Below, piece by piece: positions 9,789 to 22,010 of a stretch of 64,000 nucleotides of DNA. The stretch spans positions 162,089,630 to 162,153,629 of the forward strand of contig OY856188.1 of assembly GCA_963693315.1 (NCBI GenBank), written 5' to 3'. Source of the DNA: Diogma glabrata (Eukaryota; Arthropoda; Insecta; Diptera; Cylindrotomidae). The notes under the pieces are model-generated. The model did no database searches and was not told the DNA's origin. It was given only the letters and a program-made list of their open reading frames with translations. The first letter of the stretch is position 1. The number at the start of each line of letters is the position of its first letter. Made by a program: the position numbers and the translations under genes.

Positions 9789-12653
9789 ATGGCAAAATTA
9801 TCAATAAATTTTGCCAACATAAGAGGATTGAATGTTAATCTTCATTCGGTCCATCTTTATCTTGAGAGAACAAAACCGGATATTCTATTCCTAACTAAAA
9901 CGATTATTAGTGACCGAGCTGTTACTCTTGATCGTAATAAATACCTTTGTCCTCAATATGAACTAGAATCCTCTTTTTATTTTAAGCATGGTGTTTGTGT
10001 GTATATTAGAAACACCATTCCATACGTAAGAATTAAACATTTTGAATTAAATTCAAAATACCACAATATGGTTTCCCTTAAGATTTGCTGCTCAAATCAA
10101 ACGTTGTTTGTATTTGGTCTGTATCGTTCCCCTAATTCACCGGAGAACATCAACCTTTTTCATGACCTATCTGAAAAAATAGATAGGTTGTCTGAGTATC
10201 CTAATGCCAAATTTGTAGTTCTTGGTGACTTCAATGTCCACAATAAAGAATGGCTCATACACAGTTCCACTACTGATGAGCTAGGTAAACAGGCTGAGCT
10301 ATTTGCTCTTTACCATAATTACACACAGATTATAGATCAGCCTACCAGAGTACCTGATATTCCGGGACAAAATAGTCACTTACTTGATTTGTTTTTAACA
10401 AATGATCCTTACCTGGTACAATTTAAAGTATCAGAACCTTTAGGTGGTTCAGATCATAATATGATCTCTACACAGTTAAATTTAACAACTCCAAAACAAT
10501 TTAAAGCAAATCCTCGTCTTGTTTGGGACTATAAAGCTGCGAATTGGCAGGGTCTTAGAGATTTTTTTAAACAATTTTCCTGGAAACGTAATTGTCTTAC
10601 CGGTCAAGACCCTAACATAGCTGCGTTAAATTTTTCGGAGGCTATTCTTGAGGGTATGCGAAAATTTATTCCCAATAGATTAACCGTTCCTAAGACTGAT
10701 CTATGGTTTTCCAAAAAATGCAAAACGGCAATTAAAATTAAGAAAAGGGCATTTCAAAAGTTTAATCAAAACAAAACTGATGAAAACCTTAAACAGTACC
10801 GAATTGAGAGAAATATATGTAGAAAACTAATAGATGCAGAAAAAAATCTTTTTAATAGGAAAAAAGCGTCTAAGTTTGCTGAACATCCAACTGGTTCACG
10901 AAATTTCTATAAAGCGGTTAAGGATGTCCATGGTAATTTTTGTAAGTCTTCTCTACCTCCCCTAATTGATGGAGATGTGCCGGTAATAGACCCAAAAGAA
11001 AAAGCTAACCTTCTGGGAATTTATTTCTCTAGAAATTCTACACTAAACGAACCCAATTTCTTACCTAAGTCAATTCCTAGAGTTTCGCACAACATGATGC
11101 CCATAATTTTTCGTAAAAACATTGTTCGGAAAATGCTTTTACAAATTAATACTAACAAGGCATCTGGACCAGATCGTATTCCCCCAATTATTCTGAAAAC
11201 CTTTGCTAGGGAGTTAGCACCAATCCTCACTAAAATCTTTTATTTGTCATATAAGAAAGGAGTTTTTCCTGAAATATGGAAAACTGCAAGCGTACAACCA
11301 GTTCCAAAAAAGGGTAGTAAGACTGATCCAACAAATTACAGACCCATTTCAATTTTATCGGTTGTTTCTAAAATTTTTGAAAAATATATTAATTTTAATA
11401 TAATGAGCTTCTTAGAGTCTTCCAAACTACTTAATGAAAGACAATACGGGTTTCGAAAAGGAAGAGCGACGGGAGATTTACTTTCCTTTGTCACTCATAT
11501 ATGGAACAAATCGCTTGAAAATCATGGTGAGACTTTCGGTATTGCTCTTGATATATCCAAAGCATTTGATAAAGTTTGGCACAACAATCTTATTTGCAAA
11601 TTAAGATGTAATGGTTTGGATGAGCAACTTATATCTTGGATACAAAGTTTTATTTCCGAGCGGAAATTTCGGGTCAATGTTGATGGTATTTCATCGGATG
11701 TCTTTTCAACTAATGCAGGAGTTCCTCAGGGTTCTGCTTTGTCACCAACTCTTTTTCTTATTTATATTAATGATTTGTTGGATTCAACGATTAGTCCTAT
11801 CCATAGTTTTGCTGATGATAGCACTCTTCATGCGTCTCATGAGAACCCTAAATTATATTCACAGTTAGCGCTTAACAACTGTAGATCAAATTTAATAGAT
11901 TCTTTAAACCATGACCTTAAAACTATTTTGGATTGGGGGCTCGCTAATAGTGTTGAATTCAATACGAGCAAAACACAGGCTTGTTATTTTTCTAGATTAT
12001 CCACACCTAATCCGTTTCCATTGAAGTTCGACTCTAAAGATCTTGTAGACAAAGGATCTGTTAGGCTTTTAGGAGTAGAAGTTGAAAATAATTTGAAATG
12101 GAATTCTCATATTTTTAACCTAGCTAAGAACGCTGTTCAAAAATTGGGCTTTTTGGGACGATGTCGTAAGTTTTTTAATAGCGAACAGCTTCTTTTAATT
12201 TACAAATCATTTATACGTCCCTGCATGGAGTACTGTTCTCACATATGGGGTGGAGCTTATTATAGTAGTTTGAAGTGCCTTGATTCTGTTCAGCGCAGAG
12301 CTGTTAAACTGATTGGCAACTCAACTCTTACTGATGAGCTTGATTCTTTACAGCACAGACGAAATGTTGCGGATTTGACAATTTTCTACAAATACATTAT
12401 GGATGAACAAACTTCTGAAGAGATTAAATCAATTTTACCTGAACTAGCAATTCCATTGCGTAACACCAGAGCAAATGTTATAGCCCATCCTTTTACGGTT
12501 CATATAAAAAGGTTCAGAACTGTTGCCTTTCAGCGTGATTTTTTCAACAGAGTCTCTCATCTCTGGAACGCCTTACCTTCATGGGTTTTTCCTGATAGCT
12601 TTAATCCTCAAAGTTTTAAAGTTAACGTCCATAAATTTCTAAAAGAAACTTAA
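9789..12653 (+). CDS. Non-LTR retrotransposon ORF2: endonuclease and reverse transcriptase
   Basis: An ORF of about 954 aa from the ATG at 9789. An in-frame start at 9642 would add 49 hydrophobic residues unlike the family. The N-terminal apurinic-type endonuclease shows FANIRGL, KPDILFL, LYRSPNS, GDFNVH and GGSDHN. The central RT shows KASGPDRIPP, NYRPISILS, LDISKAFDKVWH, GVPQGSALSPTLF and the catalytic FADD (11808-11819). The C-terminal part has the RRAVKLIG and WNALP regions typical of Jockey/CR1-group elements. No RNase H is seen. The protein nicks genomic DNA and copies its own RNA at the nick. The frame is fully open and the element ends in poly(A), so it may be recently active. ORF1 was not found. 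Confidence 0.93.
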   Translation: MAKLSINFANIRGLNVNLHSVHLYLERTKPDILFLTKTIISDRAVTLDRNKYLCPQYELESSFYFKHGVCVYIRNTIPYVRIKHFELNSKYHNMVSLKICCSNQTLFVFGLYRSPNSPENINLFHDLSEKIDRLSEYPNAKFVVLGDFNVHNKEWLIHSSTTDELGKQAELFALYHNYTQIIDQPTRVPDIPGQNSHLLDLFLTNDPYLVQFKVSEPLGGSDHNMISTQLNLTTPKQFKANPRLVWDYKAANWQGLRDFFKQFSWKRNCLTGQDPNIAALNFSEAILEGMRKFIPNRLTVPKTDLWFSKKCKTAIKIKKRAFQKFNQNKTDENLKQYRIERNICRKLIDAEKNLFNRKKASKFAEHPTGSRNFYKAVKDVHGNFCKSSLPPLIDGDVPVIDPKEKANLLGIYFSRNSTLNEPNFLPKSIPRVSHNMMPIIFRKNIVRKMLLQINTNKASGPDRIPPIILKTFARELAPILTKIFYLSYKKGVFPEIWKTASVQPVPKKGSKTDPTNYRPISILSVVSKIFEKYINFNIMSFLESSKLLNERQYGFRKGRATGDLLSFVTHIWNKSLENHGETFGIALDISKAFDKVWHNNLICKLRCNGLDEQLISWIQSFISERKFRVNVDGISSDVFSTNAGVPQGSALSPTLFLIYINDLLDSTISPIHSFADDSTLHASHENPKLYSQLALNNCRSNLIDSLNHDLKTILDWGLANSVEFNTSKTQACYFSRLSTPNPFPLKFDSKDLVDKGSVRLLGVEVENNLKWNSHIFNLAKNAVQKLGFLGRCRKFFNSEQLLLIYKSFIRPCMEYCSHIWGGAYYSSLKCLDSVQRRAVKLIGNSTLTDELDSLQHRRNVADLTIFYKYIMDEQTSEEIKSILPELAIPLRNTRANVIAHPFTVHIKRFRTVAFQRDFFNRVSHLWNALPSWVFPDSFNPQSFKVNVHKFLKET

Positions 12654-12783
12654 TTTATTCAAACTTAACCACACTTCCTAGTTGGCATGGTATCTTCGGA
12701 TATTCAGAGACGTTAATTAATAATTTATTATGATTAACACTAAACATGCCTAACTTATAATAAAAAAAAAAAAAAAAAAAAAA
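12654..12783 (+). other. 3' UTR and poly(A) end of the non-LTR element
   Basis: A short 3' untranslated region ends in an uninterrupted A-run at about 12762-12783, as expected for target-primed insertion. I could not identify a convincing target-site duplication. Confidence 0.7.
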
Positions 12784-13179
12784 CAATAAACAAAAAGTAA
12801 AATATAATTTTAACATACGTTACTACGTTAAAATTAAAAAATTGTAAAATCTAGTACTAGAGCTCATTATTAATATAAAACTTTTTAAATGGGTTTAATT
12901 GAGGATATACAAATAAAAAAATAATTAAAGAAATCCCGGAAATACAAATTCATAATATGAATATTTATTTTAATTAAAGTGACATAATGTTTGTCTGAAA
13001 TACACTGGGCCAAAAATGTTTACGTTTCCTAGTCTCATACAGCTGAACAAATAATTCTGTAAATCTCCAAACTTGGCTATATAATCTGACATCTATCATT
13101 AACAGTTTTTGCCTGCAAAGAAGTGTTCATTAATCTTTGTTACAAAAGGTAAGCATATTTAATTACTCTTAATTATTGT
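12784..13179. other. AT-rich non-coding stretch
   Basis: No coding features. A block of about 36 bp around 12890-12930 matches the reverse complement of part of the 1.17-kb repeat (near 9035-9065), so short inverted repeats flank the ORF2 region. Confidence 0.5.
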
Positions 13180-13392
13180 GTCACACCCGCGACAAAAAGT
13201 GATATTTATATGTCCACAGAAAAATTACTTTGACTATAAGTTATGAAACTTTATTTTCAAAAATAGCTCATTAAGCTTGAATTCCACAGATAAAAATTTT
13301 TTTATTTAAACTTGAATTATAGTTTTTATGTGTTGCGGGTGTGACATGTTCCTGTTGCGGGCGTGACATTTAATTAAAGTCACAACCGCAAC
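13180..13392. repeat. Clustered GTCACACCCGC-type motifs (left cluster)
   Basis: The motif occurs at about 13180, inverted at about 13331 and 13353, and as a variant at about 13377. Related copies lie at about 14694 and 14872, on the other side of the transposase-like relic. Distribution in both orientations around a transposase remnant fits subterminal binding sites; this is an inference. Confidence 0.5.
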
Positions 13393-13500
13393 ATCTTTTG
13401 CTATTGCACACAGATGTAATCTAAACAAATTTTATGTAAATTTATGTAAGAATAGCATGTTGGAAAACATGTAGAGGGCAGCACTAACTATTTTCATTTT

Positions 13501-14325
13501 GTGTTTACGTTATCGTTTATTTATTTAACACGAAAAAAAATCAATATTATGAAAACAACAACAAATCATGAAAACATGAAAGTTTTAGCAGAAGGTGAAG
13601 TCGCTTTACAGGTTGATTTTGCCGAAAATTATTTCACTGTAATACAAGATGAAATTCAAGCTGCTCATTGGGCACATACGCAAGTTTATTGCCGTTGCCA
13701 CATACTTTGATAAGGACCAATCATATATCATTGTATCAGACAATTTAAAGCACGGGAAATATGCAGTGTGGACACTTTAATCAAAGGGATATTTGGGATA
13801 TTTATAGTCAAAGACATTAAAAAAGTCCATAAATTAGTAACTCTACATGTCTTTTCCGATGGTTGTGCAGCCCAATTCAAAAATAGGTACAATATGTTGT
13901 CCATGTCATACATTCAAGAAGACTATGACATAACAATCACAGGGTCTTATTTTGCAATATCGCGCGGTAAAGGAACTGTAGATGGCGTCGGTGCAGTTGC
14001 AAAGAAAATGGTATTGCTGACTGTGCTTCAACGCTCTGCAACAATTAATTCAGCATCAGATTTTGTCATGTATGCAGAAAAAGTTCTTAAAAAAATAAAA
14101 GTAATGTATTCTGCTGAAGGTAAAATTTCAAAAGAAGTTGTGAAAATGCTCGATGCACGCTGGGACAAAGTCAAATCAGTACCAAATATACAATCTGTAC
14201 ATCATTTTGTTGCGACTAATGTAGGAACAATTAATGTAGCACTGAAAAACGAAAGTGCACATAACAGAATTTGTTTGAAATTATTAATTATTAATCTGTT
14301 TTGTACACAAGCAAAATTTGAGTAA
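13501..14325 (+). pseudogene. Broken transposase-like gene (unplaced family)
   Basis: A single protein-like sequence is spread over three frames. First comes DFAENYF and QDEIQAAHW (13501-13680). Next, in another frame, is VATYFDKDQ and IIVSDNLKH (about 13688-13780). Then in a third frame (13768-14325) come FSDGCAAQFKNR and RGKGTVDGVG. Regularly spaced acidic positions (DFAEN, VSDN, FSDG) and the QFKN / GKG-DG-G pattern suggest an RNase-H-fold DDE transposase. I cannot name its superfamily with certainty. At least two frameshifts make it non-functional, and a palindromic MITE follows the 3' end directly. Repeated GTCACACCCGC motifs on both sides could be its binding sites or terminal sequences. 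Confidence 0.55.
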
Positions 14326-14327
14326 AT

Positions 14328-14555
14328 CCGCAATTAGACTATTGCAGAACTCTGCAATATTTCTGCAATGGTAGTGTGTAAAATATTCATTGCAGAAAAG
14401 TTTGGCAATGAACTCATTGCAAAACATTGCAATGACTCATTGCAATGTTTTGTAATGAGTTCATTGCCAAACTTTTCTACAATGAATATTTTACACACTA
14501 CCATTGCACGACTATTGCAGAAATATTTCAGAGTTCTGCAATAGTCTAATTGCGG
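14328..14555. mobile_element. Palindromic MITE (228 bp)
   Basis: An almost perfect palindrome. The left arm starts CCGCAATTAGACTATTGCAG and the right arm is its reverse complement, apart from a few mismatches and a short extra stretch in the right arm. It would fold into one long hairpin. It sits three bases after the stop codon of the transposase-like relic. No clear target duplication was found. Confidence 0.8.
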
Positions 14556-14889
14556 CTTTAGTAATTTAATGTTTTCATAGATTAACTGTTTAAGTATTAC
14601 TATCCAACATATAAAATAACCAGTTTACAAAGTTGTTATAATTCACAGAATTTTGAGTTTTTGTATTGAAAGAAGAAAATGCATGTCCTTTTTATGTCAC
14701 ACCCCCTTTTTATGTCACTAATAGAAAGTAATTTTTTAAAAAATAAATAAAATATCGTGCAACCTGCAGATTTGTATTAAATGTATATATAAGTGATCTT
14801 CATTGAAATCCATAAAAATTAAAACTATTGCTCTAAAATATTTTAGCTGATGGGAAATTTATTTCGTGTAAATGTCACACCCGCAACTT

Positions 14890-17170
14890 TGTATTGGGCG
14901 ATTTTCAATCACAGTTAAATTTTTGAGTAAATATAATATAACATGATCGAAAAACATAGAAATACACAGATTTTGTAAATAAACTTTCAGTTTGGAAATT
15001 CTTTGTCGTAAGGGTGACTATAAAATTATGTTTTGTTATTTTCAATATAACGTTTACTATAAATAAGCTTTTTGTAACTTCCATCCTTAATCCTCATCTT
15101 GTATTTCGAGTTTATCTGCAAAACACAATTTCTTTTATCACAAACTACATATTTTGTTTTATCTTGTTTTTATATTTTATTGTTAGCTTAAAATATTTAC
15201 TAAGGTATAATATTAAACGGTTTTTCTTTTGATTTGCTTATTTTGATAAAAGATTTTATTGTAGCTTTTGATAACTGTGCGTTAGGTTGAGATTATTTTT
15301 AACTTTGTAATATGTAATTCTTCCGGACAACACTATCAAGCAAAAGTTAACTATAGTCATGATTCAACCAAAACAAGCTATTATATGATAATATGATATA
15401 ATGTTAACACCAACAATCGATTTATTTAATGGTTTCATAACTGTAGTAGGGAAAGATAAGATATTCATTTTTCATCAAAGAATAGGCGTCGTCTTAGCGT
15501 TATGACGGTTTGTTGTTACGATTTGGTATATAGCCTTAACTAATCGTAACAATGTACATACAACTGGGGTATCCAATGTCAATTATCGATCCCTAAGTTA
15601 GAATGGGACCTAAGTTTGAAGATGATGCTGTGTTGTTGTAACTCATATTGTAAGTCCTACTACACAACCTATTTTATTAAAACACTTATCAGCCAAGTAA
15701 GTTCATGTAAATCAGGTCGAGTGAACAGCCAAATTTTATTCTTTTCAACCAAAATATTGTGCCTGTGTGTCTGATATTGTAAGGAAATACATAATCTATT
15801 GTTAAGGATATTGAAAGGTATGATAATCACCGTGCAAACGATGCATGTATACTGGCTGAAATTCAGTTGTTTATAAAACAAATTTCCCAACACTAATTTT
15901 TGGACTGCACAAACTTTAATTTATTTGATTTGGCTTCGTAATATCTAATAACCAAAAGAAACTGAAATTTATTAATCCTCCCCATACCTTAACTTAACGG
16001 TACCCGGGTAAACCGGATATTTCGTAAATTAATACTCGACTGCCCGGGTACTACTAGCAAAGTCGAGTAATTTGGATTCCTTACATACAATCATTTCGCT
16101 TCTTCATTAGCTCTTGGTGTTTTTTCGTTAATAATTTGTTAATTATATCAATAATTTGAAATCAACGCTTGAGCGTGAAATGCTATAACGTTGCATACAA
16201 TTTTTCTTTAACAGTATAGTATATAATTTAGAAGTTGTGTGAACGTTCAACCCTATTAAAAGAGCAAAACAAATATTTTTGGAAGATACAAACGAAGTAG
16301 ATCACTGTAGTAAAAATTGTTTGTTTGTAGATATAATAAATTCTCTCAAATCATTTATATATGTGGTTTACGTGCGCATAGAACTCTGTGATTTTCCTAA
16401 CACGGCTCGTTATTATTTGTAGAATAATAAATAAATGTTTTGGAACACAAAAAATTAAACTTTCTTCTGGTCTCAGAAACTACAAACAACCCAGATAATG
16501 GGAGTAAATAAATTTTGTTTGTAGTTCTTATAAATCTTTCTCAAATGTGTACATAAAAATTGTTTTTTTAAATATATTTAGCACTACTATACAGTGCTAC
16601 AGTAACAGTATTAAATAAACTACAAACAATTTTGAACAATCGTGTTTATTTATTTTATCAAAATTATTCCTCTGTGTCAGATTTTGTGTCATTATTCCTC
16701 TGTGTCTAAATTTTATCAAACTATCTTACATCTTTATTAAAATTAGTGCTTTTTATTCATTAAAAGTTCTATTTTACGCCATTAAACTTATTAATAATGT
16801 AGTTTTTTTTAAAGCTATTGCTATTGTCTTTTAGCCGTTTCGTTAAAATTAATATTATTTCAATATTAATAAGACATTAATTATTTCGCATCATTATTTT
16901 TGTATAATTTAATTCTTGTAATGAAATAAAATAAGGAAAAACGAAATTTATTAATGCAGTATTTCCTTTTTCAATAAAAGTTGACATCTATTTTGCTTCA
17001 TCACAATCACAAACCTAATAAAAATAATAATAACACTGACTAATATAGTAGAAACATAAGAACATAAATGACAAAAATTAATTTCAAAAATCTGTATTTG
17101 TCTAAAATCTGTAATTCTCATTAATGTATGGTTTTTGAAAACAATTCTATTTTAAATAACGTAACAACAT
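14890..17170. other. AT-rich non-coding stretch with one dispersed repeat tail
   Basis: No supportable gene. Short ORFs are lipophilic and compositional. At about 15612-15680 there is a copy of a dispersed tail (GTAAGTCCTACTACACAACC then an A/T tail), related to copies at 25.8, 36.1 and 63.9 kb. A small CCCGGGTA inverted pair lies near 15990-16050. Confidence 0.5.
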
Positions 17171-19755
17171 TATACTTTAAATAATATTGTTTTTCGGCAA
17201 ACGGCTGTAAAGTTTAACTTTACTGCCGCTAGGGAGTTAGCTAAAGTCTTACTTTTTAGCCTGACAGCAAAAGTAACGTCTAGCGACAGCAAAAGTAATG
17301 CCATTTTTATTTTATATTACGGAGGCTGTAAAGTAGCATTTGTTATTTGTTAGTTTGTTATTTTTTCAAACATATTGTATAACCATGACAACAAAAAATA
17401 AGTTGATTCTCATATTATGAAACTTTGAAAAGGCTGCTTTGATAAAAAAATTACATTCATACAAATTTAAATGTTTTTTTCTCTTTTTTGGAAGTAATTA
17501 TGACGATACAAATTCATATTTATAAAAAGTTTGGTGTATTAATTTCATATTTATAAAAAATTTAAACGTTTGCCGAAAAAATAGTGTATTTAATTCGGAG
17601 CTAAATTGACTTTTTGTGTTTCGTCTATAATTGTTGGCCTCCCTGCGGTCGGCCGTCAAACTATAGACGCAACACAAAAAGTATCACTTTAACCCCTAAT
17701 TAAATAATGTACTATTTTCGGCAAACGGCTGTTTCTGCCGCTAAGGAGAAGGCTAAAGTCTTACTTTTTTGCCGTATAATCAAATCGGCTGTAAAGTAAC
17801 GCCATTTTTATTTTATTTTTACGGCGGCAGAAAAAGTCGCCATTTCTATCCATATTTTTTCGATATTTGTTATTTTTTCAAACAAATTATACATATAACT
17901 ATGACAACAGAAAAATAATATACATTTTGATTGGATGATGAAATTTCGAATTAGTGTATAACTAGGACCATAAAAATAACAACTTTTTTCATGGGATGAT
18001 GAAATTTTGAATTATTGTATAACTTAACTATGACAACAAACACAACAACTATTTTCATTGGATTATGAAATTTTGGATTGATAGTTGCTTTGATAAAAAA
18101 AATTTATTTATACAAAATTTATTTATACAAATCCCAAACAAATTTAAATGTTTTTTTGGAAGTAATTATGACGATAAAAAATCATTTAAATAAAAATTTG
18201 ATGTATTATTTTCATATTTATAAAGAAGCAAAACGTTTGTCGAAAATATTGTGTATTTAATTCGGAGCTAAAGTGACTTTTTGTGTATCGTCTATAACTG
18301 TCTGCGGTCGGTCGTCCAACTATACACACAACACAAAAAGTAGCACTATAGCTCCTAATTAAATAATATACTATTTTCGGCAAGCGGCTGTAAAGTTTGA
18401 CTTTACTGCCGCTAGGGATAAGGTTAAAGTCTTACTTTTTTAAGTATAATGCAAGCGGCTGTAAAGTAACGCCATTTTTATCAGTTTATTTTAATGAATT
18501 AAAATCAATAAAAATTAATTTCAGAATATTTATTACCTCACATGACCTTTTTAAATAATATTTATAAAAAATTTGATGCATTAATTTCATATTTATAAAA
18601 AAATTTAAACGTTGGTCGAAAAAATAGTAGATTTAATTCGGAGCTAAAGTGACTTTTTGTGTTTCGTCTATAATTATAATATAACTTAGACTCAACACAA
18701 AAAGTAGGACTTTAGCTTCTAATTAAATAACATACTATTTTCGGTAAATGGCTGCAAAGTTTAACTTTACTGCCGCTAGAAAGTTAGTTAAAGTCTTAAT
18801 TTTTTGACTTATAATCAGAGCGGCTGTAAAGTATTTTATTTTTAAGGTAGCGGTACAGTAACTTTTGTTATTTGTTATTTTGTTATTTTTTTCAAACAAT
18901 TTGTATAACTATGACAACAAAACATAACAAATAGTTTGATTGGATAGTGAAATTTTGAATTGGAGCTTGCTAACCATAAACATTTTATTTATACAAACTT
19001 AAATGTTTAAATGTTTAAATTTAAATGTTTTTACTTTTTGGACGCATAATTATGATGGTAATAAATCATTTTTATAAAAATATTGATGTAATAATTTCAT
19101 ATTTATAAAAAAATTAAAGGTTACCGAAAATATAGTGTATTTAATTCGGAGTTAAAGTGAAACTATAAACTATGGACTCAAAACGAAAAGAACACTTTAG
19201 CCCCTAATTAAATAATATATTATTTTCGGCAAACGGCTGTAAAATTGAACTTTACTGCCGCTAGTGAGAAGGTTAAAGTCTTCCTTTTTTTTGTATAACG
19301 CCATTTTTTCTTTTTTACGGTGACAGAAAAAGTAACTCATATTTTTACGGCGGCACGAAAAGTTTTGCCTTTTTTTCCATATTTTTTGGACGACAGCAAA
19401 AGCAACATAACATGAGGTTGTGAATAATATTTGTTTTTATTTCAAACAAATTTTATAACTATGGCAACAGTAAACAAATGTTTTTGAATTATGGATTATG
19501 AAATAATTGGACAAATGGATTATGAAATATTGAATTATTGTATAACACATTCTTTTATAACTATGACAACAAAAAATAACAATCATTTTGATTGGATCAT
19601 GAAGTTTTGTATTGAAAGGTTGCTTTGATAAAAAAATTTATTGTATTCAATTCGGAGTTAAAGTGACTTTTTGTGTTTCGTCTATAATTGTATAGACTCA
19701 ACTAGCCAAACTATAGACTCAACACAAACAGTAGCACTTTAGCTACTAATTAAAT
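17170..19755. repeat. Array of hairpin-forming repeat units
   Basis: A complex unit recurs about five times at irregular spacing (about 365-660 bp). Each unit has a CGGCAAACGGCTGTAAAG block (near 17195, 17718, 18377, 18740, 19228). Most are preceded by an imperfect hairpin whose arms read AATTCGGAGCTAAAGTGAC and its complement. Hairpins lie near 17592-17706, 18258-18364, 18633-18728, 19141-19208 and 19648-19752. Sequence between units is also shared (TATGACAACA, ATGATGAAATTTTGAATT). The units are diverged, so the array is not young. Confidence 0.75.
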
Positions 19756-20511
19756 AATATGCTATTACTTGCTGAGGTGGTGTCTATTTTAGTAATATTG
19801 AACCTTTATTGACTGCCCAAAAGTTTGCTCTGCGTGTCATACTCTTCAAATCTCGAACTGATCCTTCGTTTCCACTTTTTAAAAAGTCTAATATTCTTCC
19901 GCTCCACTATCTCTATGTTTATAAAGTTTTAAAGTTATTTTATTCTAGATGTGAGTATAAAAAAATCAAAACAATTATTATATATGATTTACGCACCAAT
20001 AATCGTTGCGTAGTGAATTTTACGAAAAAGGAGTATTGTAGGTTTTGTTTTTATGGCTCCATATTTATACAATTGTCTACCTGTAACTATCCAATCTTTT
20101 CATCCTATAAATATTTTTTTGAAAAACTTAAAACTTTGGCTATTCTCTCTTAATAATGTTGAGCTTTACTTTTAATATTTTTTTATTATTTTCATGTGTG
20201 GTATTTTTCGTGTACTTACTATACATATTAGTTATTTAGCTTGTTTGTTACTTTTTTAATTTTGTTTTTGGTTATTTCGTATGTTTTTTTTTTTTACCAT
20301 TTTTTATGGAGCTTTTACTACAAGTGTTCATTTGTTACACTTAAAAATGCTCCTACTTATTTCATTTCAATTACAAATTTAATTATTATCTGGCATTTGT
20401 TTATTTAATTATTGTATGGTTATAAAAAATTTTTGTAAATTACTTATACGATTTTTATTTGTTTTTGACTGTAATAAAGATTATTATTATTATTATTATT
20501 ATTATTATAAT
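19755..20511 (+). pseudogene. 5'-truncated non-LTR retrotransposon 3' end
   Basis: The last part of a Jockey/CR1-like ORF2. Starting in the frame at 19809, QKFALRVIL is followed by PLFKKSNILPLHYLY. A frameshift then leads to a frame reading YNCLPVTIQSF and ending NNVELYF. This corresponds to the C-terminal region after the RT domain. The element ends in an ATT microsatellite (about 20483-20511), a common 3' tail of CR1-like elements. It is a dead, 5'-truncated insertion. Confidence 0.7.
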
Positions 20512-21159
<648 letters not shown>

Positions 21160-21265
21160 ATTTTAGTTTATTGAGCTTGAATATTATTTTTAATAAATTT
21201 TATTTGGTTTTTTAGCTCTTGTTTGGATTATAAATAAATGAAAAACTTGATTTCAAAAATTATAT

Positions 21266-21306
21266 TTTATCGTAACGTTTCAATGCGTTTCCCGCATCAT
21301 CTTCAG
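21266..21306 (-). ncRNA. Hammerhead ribozyme candidate (PLE-type)
   Basis: On the minus strand CTGAAGA is followed by a well-formed stem II (GATGCG with CGCATT around a GGAAA loop). Next comes GAAAC, then CGTTACG and ATA. All core positions of a hammerhead are present. A very short stem III (CGT with ACG) followed by an ATA cleavage triplet resembles the minimal, dimer-dependent ribozymes described in Penelope-like elements. It lies about 130 bp past the 3' end of the minus-strand PLE fragment, in the same orientation. Confidence 0.7.
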
Positions 21307-21439
21307 ACGAAAAATATTCTTTATTAAAATTTAAAAAAAAAAATTATATATGGAAATTCAAAAGAAAAACAAACATACAAGCAAAACGTTATATAAATTA
21401 AAATTGAATGAAAATTTAAATTTTTCAAACAAAAACATT

Positions 21440-22010
21440 TCGATATTTAACATACTTTGATGTTGTTTTAAAAACATTATTTTATAGCTAACTTAAATTT
21501 GTATTGAATTTAATAATTCTATCATATGCATTGTTGAAAACACAAGTGGTTTGTATATTAAGTATTGGCTTACGTTTTTTTATAAACAAATTTTCAGATA
21601 TTTGGCGTTTTTTTCGATTGGGCTGTTTTTCCAAAATTTTAACATTATCCAAAGTAACAACATGTTTCGTGGTTTCAATGTGTGTGGACAGTGCGCTATT
21701 ATCGGGTGGAGAGTTGTGAGTATGTTGATAAAAAAGTTTACTCATATGTTGTGAAGTCTGTCCTACGTATGCTTTTTTACTTGAACATTCTATTTCATAA
21801 ATAACATCTGATTTAATTTCGATAGGATCACGGTCTTTTAATTTTGAGAAAATAGATGAGCCTGTACAAATACATGATCTTCCTACTGTTTCAATATTGT
21901 ATCTTCTTAGAAGTGATTTAATATTCTCAAATAGATGTTTAACATAAGGAAGTGAAACGAATTTTGTTTCTTCATTGATTTGTGGATTCGAATTGAAAAA
22001 TCACTTCAAA
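21440..22010 (-). pseudogene. Penelope-like element fragment with GIY-YIG endonuclease
   Basis: Read on the minus strand, the sequence gives KFVSLPYVKHLFENI, a short linker with DRDPIEIKSDV, then IYEIECSSKKAYVGQTSQ (the GIY-YIG start). It continues through the ORF at 21745-21488 with ALSTHIETTKHV and ENLFIKK. This is the C-terminal quarter of a PLE protein: RT thumb end plus GIY-YIG nuclease. The RT core is missing. It appears to be a lineage different from the copy at 2.1 kb. A hammerhead candidate follows at its 3' side. Confidence 0.8.

Noticed and set aside
17170..19755. CRISPR-like array
   Set aside because: Units are long, irregularly spaced and internally inverted; the sequence is eukaryotic.
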